Source of the DNA: Maratus speciosus
Taxonomy: Eukaryota > Arthropoda > Arachnida > Araneae > Salticidae
Direction of reading: 5' to 3'
Assembly (NCBI GenBank): GCA_963932465.1
Contig: OZ010799.1
Span: 159,274,761-159,338,760, forward strand
Length of the DNA: 64,000 nt
Part shown: piece after piece, positions 34,167 through 45,560 of the stretch
Numbering within the stretch: the stretch's first letter is position 1
Layout: each line of letters begins with the position of its first letter
Translations under genes and position numbers: made by a program
The notes under the pieces: model-generated
Told to the model about the DNA's origin: nothing
Databases searched by the model: none
Seen by the model: only the letters and a program-made list of their open reading frames with translations

Positions 34167-35235
34167 TTAACCCTTTATCTACTGCATTATCATCTATCGC
34201 AATTTTTTTTATGTAATTTTTTTTTTCATTTACTACAATGAAAATTAACGAATAAACATAAAAAATACTCACCCGTGAGAAGTTTAATTACTTAGAGGTA
34301 ATTAATTAAAGTGGTACTTTAAAGTACCGTCAGTACACTATGACTAAATTGTCGTAACAGAAAACCCACAAGGTATTTCAAATTCCACCAGAAAATATTT
34401 TAGGTTTAATAAGTATGTGAAATATAGTCCCTTTTTTATCTTATTTTCAAATAAATATTTTGGCAAATTTCGGTGTCAATCATTTATTTCCACACTTTAG
34501 AATTGAAAATGCTTTGGCCCTGAAAGGGTTAAAAATACTATTTATTTTAGGTTTCGATCTTGCTAGCAGTCCTTTAGTTATGGGACGTCTATATTCCAGG
34601 GAAAACATGTTCTCTCGCATCTCCACATATGTATTATATGAATTTACATATGGCATTTCTAGTATAGCAAAAAGAGCCGATGCCACAAAATTTTCGATTT
34701 CCCTATGAAAAATAATAATGAAAAAGAAAAGAAATACTAGGAAAATTATTACTACACTACATTTCAATAATTACATGTTAAAGCAGATGAAAACTATGGA
34801 TAACTACACAGACGAATAGTAAACAAGTTTTTCTCCAACACCCAGTGTACTTACGGTACTTATAAGTACCACCGTGTAATTCAACTGTTAAATCAAATAC
34901 ATACACCGCTCACATAAAGTAGCTAGTCAAATTGTATTCTAAGATCATAATGAACACATAAAAAAAATCTGACGTTATCTTATATCCTTTACTGTGTTTG
35001 CAGCAATAAAAAGACGAGCGTTACGATCTGTACAAAATGTCGCCACAAAACACATCGCTTGTTTCAAAGATAGCCTCCTTCCTCGCTTAAATAACAAACC
35101 TAGAACTACTGCTGTCATATATCCGGATAAAGTTAAAAGAGTGTTTTTGCAAAGTACTATTAGAATATTAGTAGTATTCACTATAGGATGAAAGTTTAAA
35201 GTGATGGGTACTTATAAGTGCCGTCAGTAGATTAA
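34167..35235. mobile_element. 1.07-kb TTAA element with TACTTATAAGTACC repeats
   Basis: TTAACCCTTTATCTACTG at the left faces CAGTAGATTAA at the right. TTTAAAGTACCGTCAGTA (34319), TACTTATAAGTACCACCG (34857) and TACTTATAAGTGCCGTCAGTA-like sequence (35209) recur inside. The two longest overlapping frames (34460-34708 plus, 34480-34767 minus) show no transposase motif. Its right TTAA is also the left TTAA of the next MITE. Confidence 0.5.
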
Positions 35236-35414
35236 CCCCTTAACGGTCGCTGAGACCACTTTTTTGAAAAAGAAATATTCCCCTTATTTAATGATAGGCA
35301 AATTGACACCATAATAAAGCCAATTACACTATTTTATAAAACTGGTGGGAATCAAACAATCTGAATAAAATACACAGCCCGTGAATATCACGGGAGCGAG
35401 AATTAAGGGGTTAA
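35232..35414 (+). mobile_element. TTAA MITE, 'CCCCTTAA' family copy 3
   Basis: Runs from TTAACCCCTTAACGGTCG to GCGAGAATTAAGGGGTTAA. This is the most regular copy of the family and has an internal GTGAATATCACGGGAGC. Confidence 0.8.
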
Positions 35415-35419
35415 GGGTT

Positions 35420-36100
35420 AATCAATCAATGTAACTCAGTATATGTCTCGTGCCATTCAGGAGTAAATCTGCGAATCTGTTGACTTTTCTTACGCATTCA
35501 AGGTGAGGGCTCATGGTGATTTTGTCGTACAAAGGCTATCAAAGGGAAGCATGTGGGAAAAAAGAATGGCCGTAAGTAGATAACCATTAATAAAAAAGAG
35601 AAAATGAGATAGTTTTCAAATGTGATTATACCTCGAACTTTCTATTGATAGCGGAGTTACTTTAACCGAATTGCTTTTTTAATGTTAGTATTCTTGCGGT
35701 AATTTTCGACACTGCTGTTTGCATTGCTTTTGCATTGTTGTTATTATCCTTGAATCAAATTTAACAGAATTAGAATTATTATTTCTTTTTATTGGTTAAT
35801 TTTTGAATTATTGAGCATATTTATGAATTTAGTGCAGATAAATGGAATTTCTTTATATTTGTTAAGTTTTGTAAGTGATTTACGCATGGGTTACATATGG
35901 GTGAAAATATTTTTTTTTTTTTTTTACAATTGGAAAATATTTCTGAAATCTAAGGGCAATCCATAGGGTAACTGTTGGCGTTGTTAACTTTATATTATAT
36001 CTTTAATTGCAGGATATGTAAATTATTTATTTAAAAAAAATATTTCAAAGCTGACACCGCGTAGCTGAATTTATAACTTCTCTAGCATTTCACGAAAACT
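35420..36100. other. No gene recognised
   Basis: AT-rich. The poly(T) near 35910 is the only simple feature. Confidence 0.4.
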
Positions 36101-36770
36101 TTCATTATTATTTTAATTAAAGTATTTTTTGTTCACAACATTTTCTGAATTCTACGCAGAAAATGCCTTTAAAAAATTGAATTGCGAACTTTTTTTTTAA
36201 GTAGATTTATTTCAAACAAAATATATAAATGGCGTTATAAACAAATCGATGACGCTCGCTGAGAGAAGTCAAAAAATTTTTAATGAAAACTTTTAGTAAT
36301 AAAATATCATTACAAACATAAGCATATCTAAAATCCAATTTTTTAACACATCATTAGAAGCAAAATATCATTGCATATGACTAGCACATTAAAAGGAATT
36401 ATTATTCTAAGTAAACATTGGAAGTTAGCACATGTTGAAGAGTTTCGGAATATAATGTCGCATCATACACAAATCAATTATTATAAAATAATAATAATAA
36501 GAGATTCATTGTCATTGTCATTGTCATTTAATATAATTTTATCGAACGCTGTAATGCATTTGATTTTCATGATGGACGAACCTTCGATACAAGGTGTCTT
36601 TCAAATTACAAGTAAAATTATATACAAATTTATTATCTAAAAATAGTGGTTTGAGAATACTAAAAAAATTTGTTTTTTACACTTAGTATATTTTAGCAAT
36701 GTGATGATATTTCCCGAAAGCTCTAACCCCTACTTTAATTGAAATTGTTGGAAATAATTATTGAACACAA
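36100..36770. repeat. Dispersed repeat 'Q', longer copy (left part)
   Basis: ATTGAATTGCGAACT, GAAAACTTTTAGTAATA and ACATAAGCATAT parallel 41690-41850. AAAATAGTGGTTTGAGAATA near 36640 parallels the other Q copies. It ends where a Helitron begins. Confidence 0.45.
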
Positions 36771-37140
36771 TCTATATTATAAAGGACAAACATATTTGTG
36801 CGTAATGCATACGTCATTATGCGAATGGCAACACTTTGAAATTTGAAATAAAATTTTGGTTTTACAATTTTCTCTACTACAAATTTTTAAATTTTTAAAC
36901 TTCTAAACATCGCACATTTTAAATTTTTACACCGTCGTATAAGGAAAAAAATGCTCTTTAAAATGCAATTTGTTTGAAAGCTGTATCACACTTTATTTTT
37001 GAGATATTAATTTTTTTGTAGTTTTTAATACCATTTTTCCAATTGTGGCAACAAAAGTACCCCATTTCTATTGAAAGTCATTGAAAGTAAACGGAAAATA
37101 GTCGAAAATAGGAAATTACTGTATCTTTTGTCAGATAAAA
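36771..37140 (+). mobile_element. Helitron 5' fragment
   Basis: A|TCTATATTATAAAGGACAAA opens it. The interior matches the 21946 Helitron and repeat B (CACCGTCGTATAAGG, AATGCAATTTGTTTGAAAGC). Similarity fades near TTACTGTATCTTTTGTC. No CTAG end is found. Confidence 0.6.
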
Positions 37141-37142
37141 AA

Positions 37143-37819
37143 TGAGACTGAACGTGAAATAACATTAATCACGTTCAATCAAAAAATAAAGATAAGGTAA
37201 TTTTCTTACCTTTTGGTTCTTGATCGTCCACGTCGTAACCGGTAATTTTCTTCAGAATATCCATTGAAGAGCTATATCTATATCCACTGATTATTTAAAT
37301 ATCTTTGAGACTAATTCTGTAAAAAAACTTGGTTTTTCTTTTATTCTTATGTGTACCTTTTTATGCATAATGTATCCCACGGATTCTTCAGAATTTTAGT
37401 TTAATATACTATATTTATATATCTTTAAAATTACAAACTGGAGCATACATTTTTGCTCCTTCCTGATTACATTTCAAAATACACACTGAAGAAAATTATA
37501 ACTTACAAAAATATTATTGATATATGATTAAAAATAACATAAACAAAAATCTTGATTAAATATATTAATAAAACAATCAATATTATTTAGATTCTTTAAA
37601 TTATTAATATACTTCTTTCATCTGACACAATTGCAGTCATTTAATATAAATGTTTATCCGTTTTTGATTGGCATATTACACAAACAAGGAAGTAATTTTG
37701 TGAAGTAATAATCAAGTCTTATTTATGACAGATAAAGAGTTTTTGAAAGACAGGAAAAACAGTTTATCTTGATTAATGATGAGTTTATATAATTCTGAAA
37801 GAGATTAGTTTTTCTAACA
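37143..37819 (-). mobile_element. Probable copia 3' LTR and flank (inner edge defined only)
   Basis: On the minus strand a purine tract ending AAGGGGGCA is followed at 37819 by TGTTAGAAAAACTAATCTC, the expected start of a 3' LTR. The outer edge cannot be fixed because the 5' LTR is missing. An adjacent short coding-like stretch (37210-37264) may be outside the LTR. Confidence 0.45.
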
Positions 37820-37835
37820 TGCCCCCTTAATCTCT

Positions 37836-38716
37836 TCAGATTGATGAGGCAAACAAGTTCGTTGAATTTCTGTGATTCACTAATTCAGGTTTGGGAATGG
37901 GTTTCGTGAGTGCATCAGCAATCATATATTTCGATGGACAGTACTTTAATTCAATTATTCCATCTTCTTTGAGTTGTTTTATTGCGTGAAATCTTATATC
38001 TATGTGCTTACTCCTTTTTGAAAACTTCTCATTTTCAATCATTTTGATACAACTTTGGTTATCTTCATATAAACAGACAGATTTTTTGTCTGTGCTAAGT
38101 CCAAATCTTCCAGGAGTTTCAATAAATAAATAATTTCTTACCCTGCACTTGCGGCTGAGACATATTCAGCCTCTGCTGATGAAAGGGCGATGCATGATTG
38201 TTTTTTTGTAATCCATTTAATTGGATTATTACCTAAGGTAAAAAGATTGCCGCTGGTTGATTTTCTTATACTAGTGTCACCTGCCCAGTCGGCATCCGCA
38301 AAAGCCTTTAAAATCGGTTCAGATTTAGTGTCAATGCGCAAGTTTAGTTGTTTTGTACAGTTTAAATATCGTATTATTCTTTTAGATGCTACCCAATCTT
38401 TTTGACGCGGGGATTCGTTTCTTCTACTTAATATATTCACAGCAGCAGAAATGTCAGGTCTACTGACAGATGCGATATAAAGCAATGAACCTATCGCCTG
38501 TCTGTATTTAACATTATTTGGCAGTAAATTGTCACTATCTTCTAATCTATTAAAATTAGGTTCCATTGGAGTACCGACTGGTTTAGCTTCCTCTAAATTA
38601 AACTTTTTTACTAGTTTTTCTATTTTACCTTTTTTATTTAATTCGTAACCTTCTGCTGTTTTCTCTATTTTTATTCCTAAATAATAACTTAGTTCTCCTA
38701 GATTTTTTAATTCATA
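37836..38716 (-). pseudogene. copia (Ty1-type) pol fragment: RT end and RNase H
   Basis: Minus strand. From the truncated end at 38716 the frame reads YELKNLGELSYYLGI (RT thumb side). It passes through a potential start at MEPN and then YRQAIGSLLYIASVSRPDIS. RNase H follows, with AFADADWAGD (catalytic D), KSTSGNLF, KKQSCIALSSAEAEY (catalytic E) and, after a frameshift near 38090, LYEDNQSCIKMI (catalytic D) and KHIDIRFHAIKQLKE. It ends ADALTKPIPKPELV. This is the canonical copia C-terminus. Capsid, protease, integrase and most RT are missing because the sequence stops at a Helitron end. It is non-functional because of truncation and frameshift. Confidence 0.9.
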
Positions 38717-38790
38717 CTAGGGGGCTCGTCCCCCTACGAGCTACGCTCGCCAACCTTCATATTTATTAGGGGCCTTAGTACCAACCTTCG
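38717..38790 (-). mobile_element. Helitron 3' terminus (minus strand)
   Basis: On the minus strand it ends GTAGGGGGACGAGCCCCCTAG before T: hairpin GGGGG-ACGAG-CCCCC, then CTAG. The adjacent GTTGGCGAGCGTAGCTC also appears near 56757-56780 in degenerate form. It abuts the copia fragment exactly, so it either interrupted or truncated that element. The 5' end was not found. Confidence 0.6.
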
Positions 38791-38929
38791 TTATATTAGG
38801 GGCATAATAACGGAAAATGACATATTGCTTTTGAAAACAGGCATTTTTCCTCATAAATTTTCTATATTGTTTTTCCTTCTGCATGTGTACTGATACTAAG
38901 TTTCAGACACTAGGCGAAATGTTTATTTA

Positions 38930-39313
38930 AGTGAAAATGAAGTCCTATTTAAAAGAAAACGATTATTTTCTTAGATAAAACTAAACATTTTAAGACAAAT
39001 GCGTCTAAAAAACATAAATTACGGAAATTTTTAATCTCCGAAATTGAGATTAGAATCTCAAGTAAAGAGTACATCTGTTCACACAAAAGATGTTGCTGAC
39101 AATCCTGACTTCAAGTTTTGAGTTAAAATGATTTTTAAATGATCAAACAAAATACAATTTTTTTTTAAATGATGAATATGGATATGAGAAGTGAGTATGC
39201 AAATTTTGAGAAGGTGGAAATTGCTGTTTTCATTCCGGAAATCCAAGCATAAGAGCCTCAATTGATAACCACATCCTAATAACTGATCTTTATTATATTT
39301 TATTGATTAAGCA
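38930..39313 (+). repeat. Segment S, copy 2
   Basis: Matches 22960-23409 in order and leads directly into the Helitron at 39314. Confidence 0.6.
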
Positions 39314-40399
39314 TCTGTATTATAAAGAACAAATGTATCTGTGCATCACGCTGACGTTATTTTGCGAATGGCAACACTTCACGACCAAATTTCGGTCTTG
39401 AAATTTCGGCGCTGCAATTTTTTAATCTTCTGATCATCGTACAACTTCAATTTTCGTTGCATAGGAAAAAAAAAATTACTTTCAAATGCAATTTGTTTAA
39501 AAACTGTATTCATTGACTGATGTATTATATTTTCTAATATAATTTTTAAGCATGATTTTTAAAAAATTTTTCTTATCACGTGCCGGTTTCAATACATAAT
39601 AATAATAAACATTTTACACATAAAGCAACAAACATTTTTCAGCATTTGTTTCTGACTATTTTTGCATAACGAAATGAATACTTCCTTTATAAACAAATAA
39701 AAGAATAATATTAAAAAAAAATCACCAATCTAACATATTTGTGAAAGACAAATTAACGAAATTAATACTTATTTTATAAACAAATAAAAGAATAATATTG
39801 AAAAAACACAAATGTAACATATTTGTAATCATACAATTTAAATTTTTAGATCACCAAATAGGAATTTGTTTTCAAATGGAATTTGTTTGCAAAGCTCATC
39901 TTATCATCATTGATTGTCTATGCTTTTAAAAACAATTTTAAAGCATGATATATTATTTAATTTATCTATATCGCGCGGAACTCGATTACGAAAGATTAAT
40001 CCCTTTGCCCTTAAAACAAAGTAAAGATTTCATCATTTCCTTACGGCTAATATGCATTTAAAAAACTTCCCTATGAATAAATAAATAAAATAATATAAAT
40101 AGAACACAAATTTACCAGACATGCATAAGCTCTGAAATTATTAGAATATAAAAGGATGCCATAAGTAGCAAAATCTTAGGAAATAACTCTTAGCATGCGG
40201 CTAGTAAGAAAATATCGCTTTTGATAAATTTCAAAAATTTTGATTGTATAATTCGTATTTTCCATATGGGAAATGTTTTTCTTAATGTAAGTGGTCAATC
40301 TAAAAAATGTATTGCATATAAAAAATTTATTAGTTTTCAATTGAAAAACTGTTTTCACCTATATTCCTTAACCCGGGAAGCCCGGGTACGACCCCCTAG
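39314..40399 (+). mobile_element. Non-autonomous Helitron
   Basis: 5' A|TCTGTATTATAAAG; 3' hairpin CCCGGGAAGCCCGGG then TACGACCCCCTAG|T. It aligns with 23410-24450 throughout. An internal direct repeat (CGAAAT-AATACTT-CTTTATAAACAAATAAAAG) occurs twice near 39670 and 39760. No ORF for Rep/helicase. Confidence 0.85.
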
Positions 40400-40630
40400 T
40401 TCACAGAAAAGCTGACAATGGTGACTTCAAGTTTTTAGTTAAAATGATTTTAAATAGATCAAACAAGATACAAATTTTTAAAAAATGATGAATATGGATA
40501 TGAGAAGTGCATATGCAAATTTTGAGAAGGTAAAAAGTGCTGTTTTTCATTCCGGAATACCAAGTATAAGAGCTTCAATTGATAACCACATAGTAATAAC
40601 TGATCTTTATTATATTTTACTGATTACGTA
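40400..40630 (+). repeat. Segment S, copy 3 (5'-truncated)
   Basis: Starts TTCACAGAAAAGCTGACAAT immediately after the CTAG of the preceding Helitron. This corresponds to the middle of S (about 39072), so the Helitron inserted within an S unit. Confidence 0.65.
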
Positions 40631-41550
40631 TCTATATTATAAAGGATAAACGTATCGGTGCGTAACGCTGACGTCATTTTGCGAATGGCAACACTTCACA
40701 ATCAAATTTCGGTCTTGAAATTTTCGCTACTACATTTTTTTTAATCTTCTGACCACCGTACATTTTCAATTTTCGTCGCATAGGGAAAAAATTTACTTTA
40801 AAATGCAATTTGTTTAAAAACTGTATCTTAATTGACTGATGTAATATGATTTTTAAAATAGTTTTTAAGCATAATTTTTTTTTTAAGTTTATCTTATCAC
40901 GTGCCGGTTTCAATACATAATAATAATAAACATTTTGCACATAAAGCAAATTCATTGTTCAGCATTTGTTTCCGACTATTTTTGCATAACGAAATTAATA
41001 CTTCCTTTGTAAACAAATAAAAGAATAATAATTAAAAAAAAACACAAATCTAACATATTTTTAATCGTACAATTTAAATTTTTAGATCATCAAATAGGAT
41101 TTTTTTTTTCAAATGGAATTTGTTTGCAAAGTTCATCTCAGTTTACTGATTGTCTATGGTTTTAAAAACAATTTTAATGCATGTAATGTTTTTTATTTAT
41201 CTATATCGTGCGGAGCTCGATTACGAAAGATTAATCCGTTTGCCCTTAAAACAAAATAAAGAGTTCATCATTTTCTTACGGCTAATATCTATTTAAAAAA
41301 AACTTCCCTATGAATAAATAAATAAAATAATGTAAATAAAACACAAATTTAAGAGGCATATATAATCTCTGAAATTATCAGAATATAAAAGGATGCCGTA
41401 AGTAGCAAAATCTTTGTCAAATATCTCTTAGCATGCGGCTAATAAGAAAATATCGCTTTTGATAAATTTCAAAACTTTATTATTGTATAATTCGTATTTT
41501 TCATAAGAAAATTGCTTTTTTAATGTAAGTGGGCAATCGAAAAAATTTAT

Positions 41551-41594
<44 letters not shown>

Positions 41595-41650
41595 AAAAAA
41601 TGTTTTCTCCTATATTCTGTAACCCGGGAAGTCCGGGTACGATCCCCTTG
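40631..41650 (+). mobile_element. Non-autonomous Helitron with (TA)n
   Basis: 5' A|TCTATATTATAAAGG; 3' hairpin CCCGGGAAGTCCGGG then TACGATCCCCTTG|T, so the usual CTAG is mutated to CTTG. A (TA)n run (about 41556-41592) replaces part of the region seen in sister copies. Confidence 0.8.
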
Positions 41651-41679
41651 TATTTTTAAATTCTGAGCACGATTAAAAA

Positions 41680-42785
41680 AAAAAAAATACGTTTTAAGAA
41701 ATTAAATTGCAAACTCTATTTAAATATTAATGTGAATTTATTTGAATGTATAATGTGATAGGTGAAACTACATCCAAAAAGACTAAAAACTTTATATGAA
41801 ACTTTTAATAATAGTATATTATCCCAATACACAAGCATATTTTTGATCCAAACTTTGTAATACAAATTTAATAAAAATGGAAATTCGCATATGTTGCATG
41901 TCTTCAGAATATGGCCTTGCTTATCACAGATATCCGAAATGATCGATAAAAATGAATAATTATAGATATATTGCTATAACTTTAGATGCATTTTTTTTTA
42001 ATATTACATCATTAGATACAAAATATTATTACAAATCACCAAGGCACCATCTCGCTGCGTAATTGTTTTATAAAAATGGCTTCAAAATTGCGTATTTAAC
42101 ACCTTCGCGACGAGTGTCTTTTAAGAATTTTTCGTCTTTTGTCACCGGTTTTTCAAAACAAAACTTTTTGTCTCATTTATTCGGGAAAATGCTCCGATTA
42201 GATAAGATAAAATTTACAATAAATAAATAACTGGTGGGAATAATCAAGGAGGGTTAATTGGACGGAAAAAATGCATCCCCGAGGAAATCAGTGGTTGTGC
42301 AAATTTTGCTGCTTTTACGTTGCCCGAGGTAATCTCGGGTTGCGCAGCGAGAGGTTTAAGATGAAGATTACAGATCTAAAATACCAGCAGAAATCTGCAT
42401 ATATTGCGCATAATACGGCCTTGCTTATCACAGATATCCGAAATTATCGAAAAAAATCAGAAATTATAGATGCATTGCAATAACTTTAGATCCAATATTT
42501 TATATACGTCATTGGATACAAAATATTAAAACAAATCACCAATACAGAAAGATGAAGATTATTAATTTAAAATGCCAGCAGAAGTTTGCAGATATCCGAA
42601 ATTATCGATAAAAATCAGTAATTATAAATATATTGCAATAACTTTTTGAATTTATACAAACGCTACAATGCATTCAGTATATCACGAAAAACCCATACCA
42701 TCTTGGAACTGAAGTAACTTTTACAGTTTAGTTGCATTTATATATAAACTTAATATTTATAAAAATAGCGGTCTGACTTTAATAA
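41680..42785. repeat. Repeat 'Q' copy with a ~175-bp tandem repeat
   Basis: Three units share GGCCTTGCTTATCACAGATA, TCCGAAATTATCGA, ATTATAGAT, GCAATAACTTTAGAT and AACAAATCACCAA. They start near 41890, 42375 and 42555, and the last is shortened. A TTAA MITE separates units 1 and 2. The repeat ends at AAAAATAGCGGTCTGACTTT, where the BEL/Pao element is inserted, and continues after it at 46917. Confidence 0.6.
42045..42359 (+). mobile_element. TTAA MITE, 'CTCTCGC' family copy 2
   Basis: CATCTCGCTGCGTAATTG to GCGCAGCGAGAGGTTTAA. The left TTAA is eroded. It matches 17386-17703 over its full length. Confidence 0.7.
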
Positions 42786-43117
42786 TGAGGATTTTCAAAG
42801 AACAGAAGACAAAATATATATTCTTCGAATCAGAAGTTAATCACACAATTCAATTAAATATGCAGAACGATTTTATCCATTCAAAATATATCATAACTTT
42901 AATAATTAAAAGCTCGAAAATTTTAATAGGAATAAGTTTATCATAACCAAGAAAAGCCTTGATTCAGATCACATATAGCGGTGATCAGTCGCTTCCAGAA
43001 TTTTATTGCATCTACATTAAAAACAAACTGAAAAATAGTAAAGTAAAATAGGGTTGCAATAATTCTTGGCGATGACTAATTTTCGCCAAGTCAAACAGAA
43101 AAAAAGAGGGTTTAACA
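42786..43117 (-). repeat. BEL/Pao 3' LTR
   Basis: 332 bp, TGAGG...TTTAACA on the plus strand (TGTTAAA...CCTCA in element orientation). It differs from the other LTR at roughly 13-14 positions by eye, about 4 percent. Confidence 0.9.
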
Positions 43118-43439
43118 CAATACCCCGGATGAACAATTACTATGGTTCATCATTCAAACTAAATTTTTATCAAAATTTTCAAATTACATTAATAAGACAA
43201 TTAAAAGTTAGAACATACAATAATGAGACATACAAATAATTCTTTTTCACAGGAACAACTACTGAAACTAAAATATACAAAAATATTGGATTAGAAAAGG
43301 TTAAAAAAATGAAAATGTAGACAAAATGTTCATTATAAGTTAAAAGTTCAATGTTAGTCCATAATGTCGAGTTCCAGTTTATGTAACAGTTGGAATGGTC
43401 TTTTATCATACCGGATTCAGTCTGAATTGCACAAGATCT

Positions 43440-44600
43440 AACTTTTGAATCTCTTCCTAAAAAGATCTCTATAATTCGACCGCATTTCCACATGTGCCAT
43501 CGTCCTCTTCATTAATCAACACAACGTCACCAATTTCGAATTTAGTCGGAGCTTTGACAGGAACTGAAAAATTAGCAGAACGAAGTCTAGCAAATATTCC
43601 TGGCTCCAACGTTTCCAGAAATGATTTAAAACTTGATCTCTATATTTTAATATTTTTGTTAACACTACTTTATTCGATTTAGATTCAGTAACACAATGAA
43701 AGTCTGAAAGAGAATTTATTCGCTTGCCGATCAGGAAATGTGAAGAAGTAAGTGGGAGCGGTTCACTGTTTTCTTCATAAACATACACTAATGGATCACC
43801 ATTAATCATAGATTCAATTTTAGTTAAAGTGGTTTGGATTTCTTCATATGAGAGACAAGATCTTCCGAGAACATTCTTTAAAGCAGTTTTCACCGAACGT
43901 ACCATGCGTTCCCAAAAACCGCCCCACCAACTGGCTCTTGAAATAATGAATTTACAAACAATGCAATTTTTATTAAAATATCATAAAACTTCCTCTTTCG
44001 ATATTCGTCTCCAAACATCTCTAAGTAAATTATCAGTTTTGATAAATATTTTCGCATTATCACTGTAGATTGTTCGACAAATTCCTCTTCGAGATATAAA
44101 CCTTTTAAATGATAAAATGAAAGTTTCTGTAGTTAAATTGGTACACAGTTCAAGGTGCACAGCTCTAGTGACTGCGCACGTGAAAAGAACTATATATGCC
44201 TTTTCTAGGCCAGTTTTTGCTTTGACATAAATGGGACCTTCAAAATCCACAGCACAGGTTAGAAGGGTGGTAATACGATCTTTGGGTAATGGTGATATTT
44301 CTTGCTTCCCAGGAGAAGCTTTTAATTTCGTATAAATAAGGCAATGTTTTAGTACAGATTTGATAAATTTTCGTCCTCTAATTATAAAATATTTTTCTCG
44401 TAAATGAGCTAAAGTTGTTGCAATTCCATAATGGAAAATCTTTTCATGGGCATTCCGAATCGACAATTTTGTATAAGCACTCCCACACGGAAGTACAAAA
44501 GGGCGCTTTTCCCTTTGAGATAATTCTGAAAATTGTAATCTTCCAGATAAAATTAAGAAATCATTCTCAAAACAGAAGCATATTCCATTTTTCTTTTTTC
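43440..44600 (-). pseudogene. BEL/Pao integrase and C-terminal domain, broken
   Basis: The minus-strand frame opens in the integrase zinc-binding region (SGRLQFSELSQ, RPFVLPCGSAYTKL, NAHEKIFHYG). The catalytic core follows: VDFEGPIYV (first D), TRAVHLEL, YSDNAKIF (second D) and, after an in-frame stop near 43967, SRASWWGGFWERM (catalytic E). The downstream DUF5641-like part has KIESMINGDPLVYV, PSHFLIG-like sequence and, in a shifted frame, FEIGDVVLINEEDDGT and GRDSKVRSCAIQT. The stop plus at least two frameshifts inactivate it. The family assignment comes from the WWGGFWERM and DVVLINEED motifs. Confidence 0.85.
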
Positions 44601-45560
44601 ATCTTCATAAAATCCACAAAGCGAATAACCGAATAAACTATCGCATAAAAAGAGAGATATAGTTATTTTTTTTATTTCTCCATCGTAACAGATTTGATAA
44701 AAATAATCCGCCCAATAAGAACATTTATATTAGAATGGCATGATGCAACAACATTTGATAATTTAAAAGGCGTCAGTTTTTTTTCTACCTGTCTGGAAAG
44801 AAGGGGGGGGGGTGAATCCTAGAGTTAGAAATTACATCCGTGACTAATGCCTCAATAAATATGAAACGCCATTTTTTTAAAATGTGGGATAATTTTAATT
44901 GCACAACGTCTAATGTTTTTATTTGTTGTTTAACAGCTGCAAAGGAATAAATCTGAAGTTTTTCTTGACGAATAATTCGAGGATATAATTTTGAAACTAA
45001 TTGCTTTGTAACAAATGACCTTTGACTTCCCAAGTCATATAAGCATAATGAAAGCTCAGAATTTATTCCAGATTCCACATTTACGCAAGCTGTTTGTAAA
45101 ATAACCTCCTTAAAGGAATTTTTATTTACGGTTTTTCAGTGAGATATCGAACTAATAACTGAGTCAGCTGATTTGATTTCTTTGGGAACTGTTTGATGAG
45201 ACATTTTTAAACAAATCGAAGTGTGATGAAAATTCCCATTGCAAATTTTACAAGGTTCTGAATTAAATTTACATTTGGCCGATACGTGGAATTTTTTGAA
45301 ACGGGTGAAACAACGTCCCTGTATACGTAATTTTCCCCGTTTTTGAGGAATAGAATACTCTTGACACAATTTTGAATCATGCTCATTATCACAAAATAAA
45401 CAAACATTTTTTGCATTAGTAGTAAATGCAGAGGCTGAAGGAATGCCGCATTTATAATTACTAAAATGTTTATAATTGTTATTATGTTAATTCTTTTTTT
45501 TTTAGCACTAAAACTATTTTCAGCGCTCCCGAGTGTAATCGTAGATTCTCGCGGTTGAAC
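44600..45560 (-). pseudogene. BEL/Pao zinc knuckles and aspartic protease, broken
   Basis: In minus-strand order: a zinc-knuckle part (KIRIQGRCF-like: GKLRIQGRCFTRFKKFHVSA, then CKICNGNFHHTSICL), and a stop. The retropepsin/DUF1758-type protease follows with LCLYDLGSQRSFV, where the usual D-S-G is D-L-G. It ends in VLIG followed, one frame over, by ADYFYQICYDGEI and SLCGFYEDEKR. Directly after that point (about 44590-44600) the sequence is already integrase, so about 2 kb of RT/RNase H are gone. Several stops and frameshifts are present. Confidence 0.8.

Noticed and set aside
34460..34767. Open frames on both strands, 82 and 95 codons
   Set aside because: Mutually antisense, hydrophobic or K-rich, no transposase motif, inside a TTAA element.
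42375..42650. Spaced direct repeats that might suggest a CRISPR-like array
   Set aside because: Units are long, diverged and few, in eukaryotic repeat DNA.
43494..44068. Plus-strand frames across the BEL/Pao integrase
   Set aside because: Shadows of the minus-strand integrase pseudogene.
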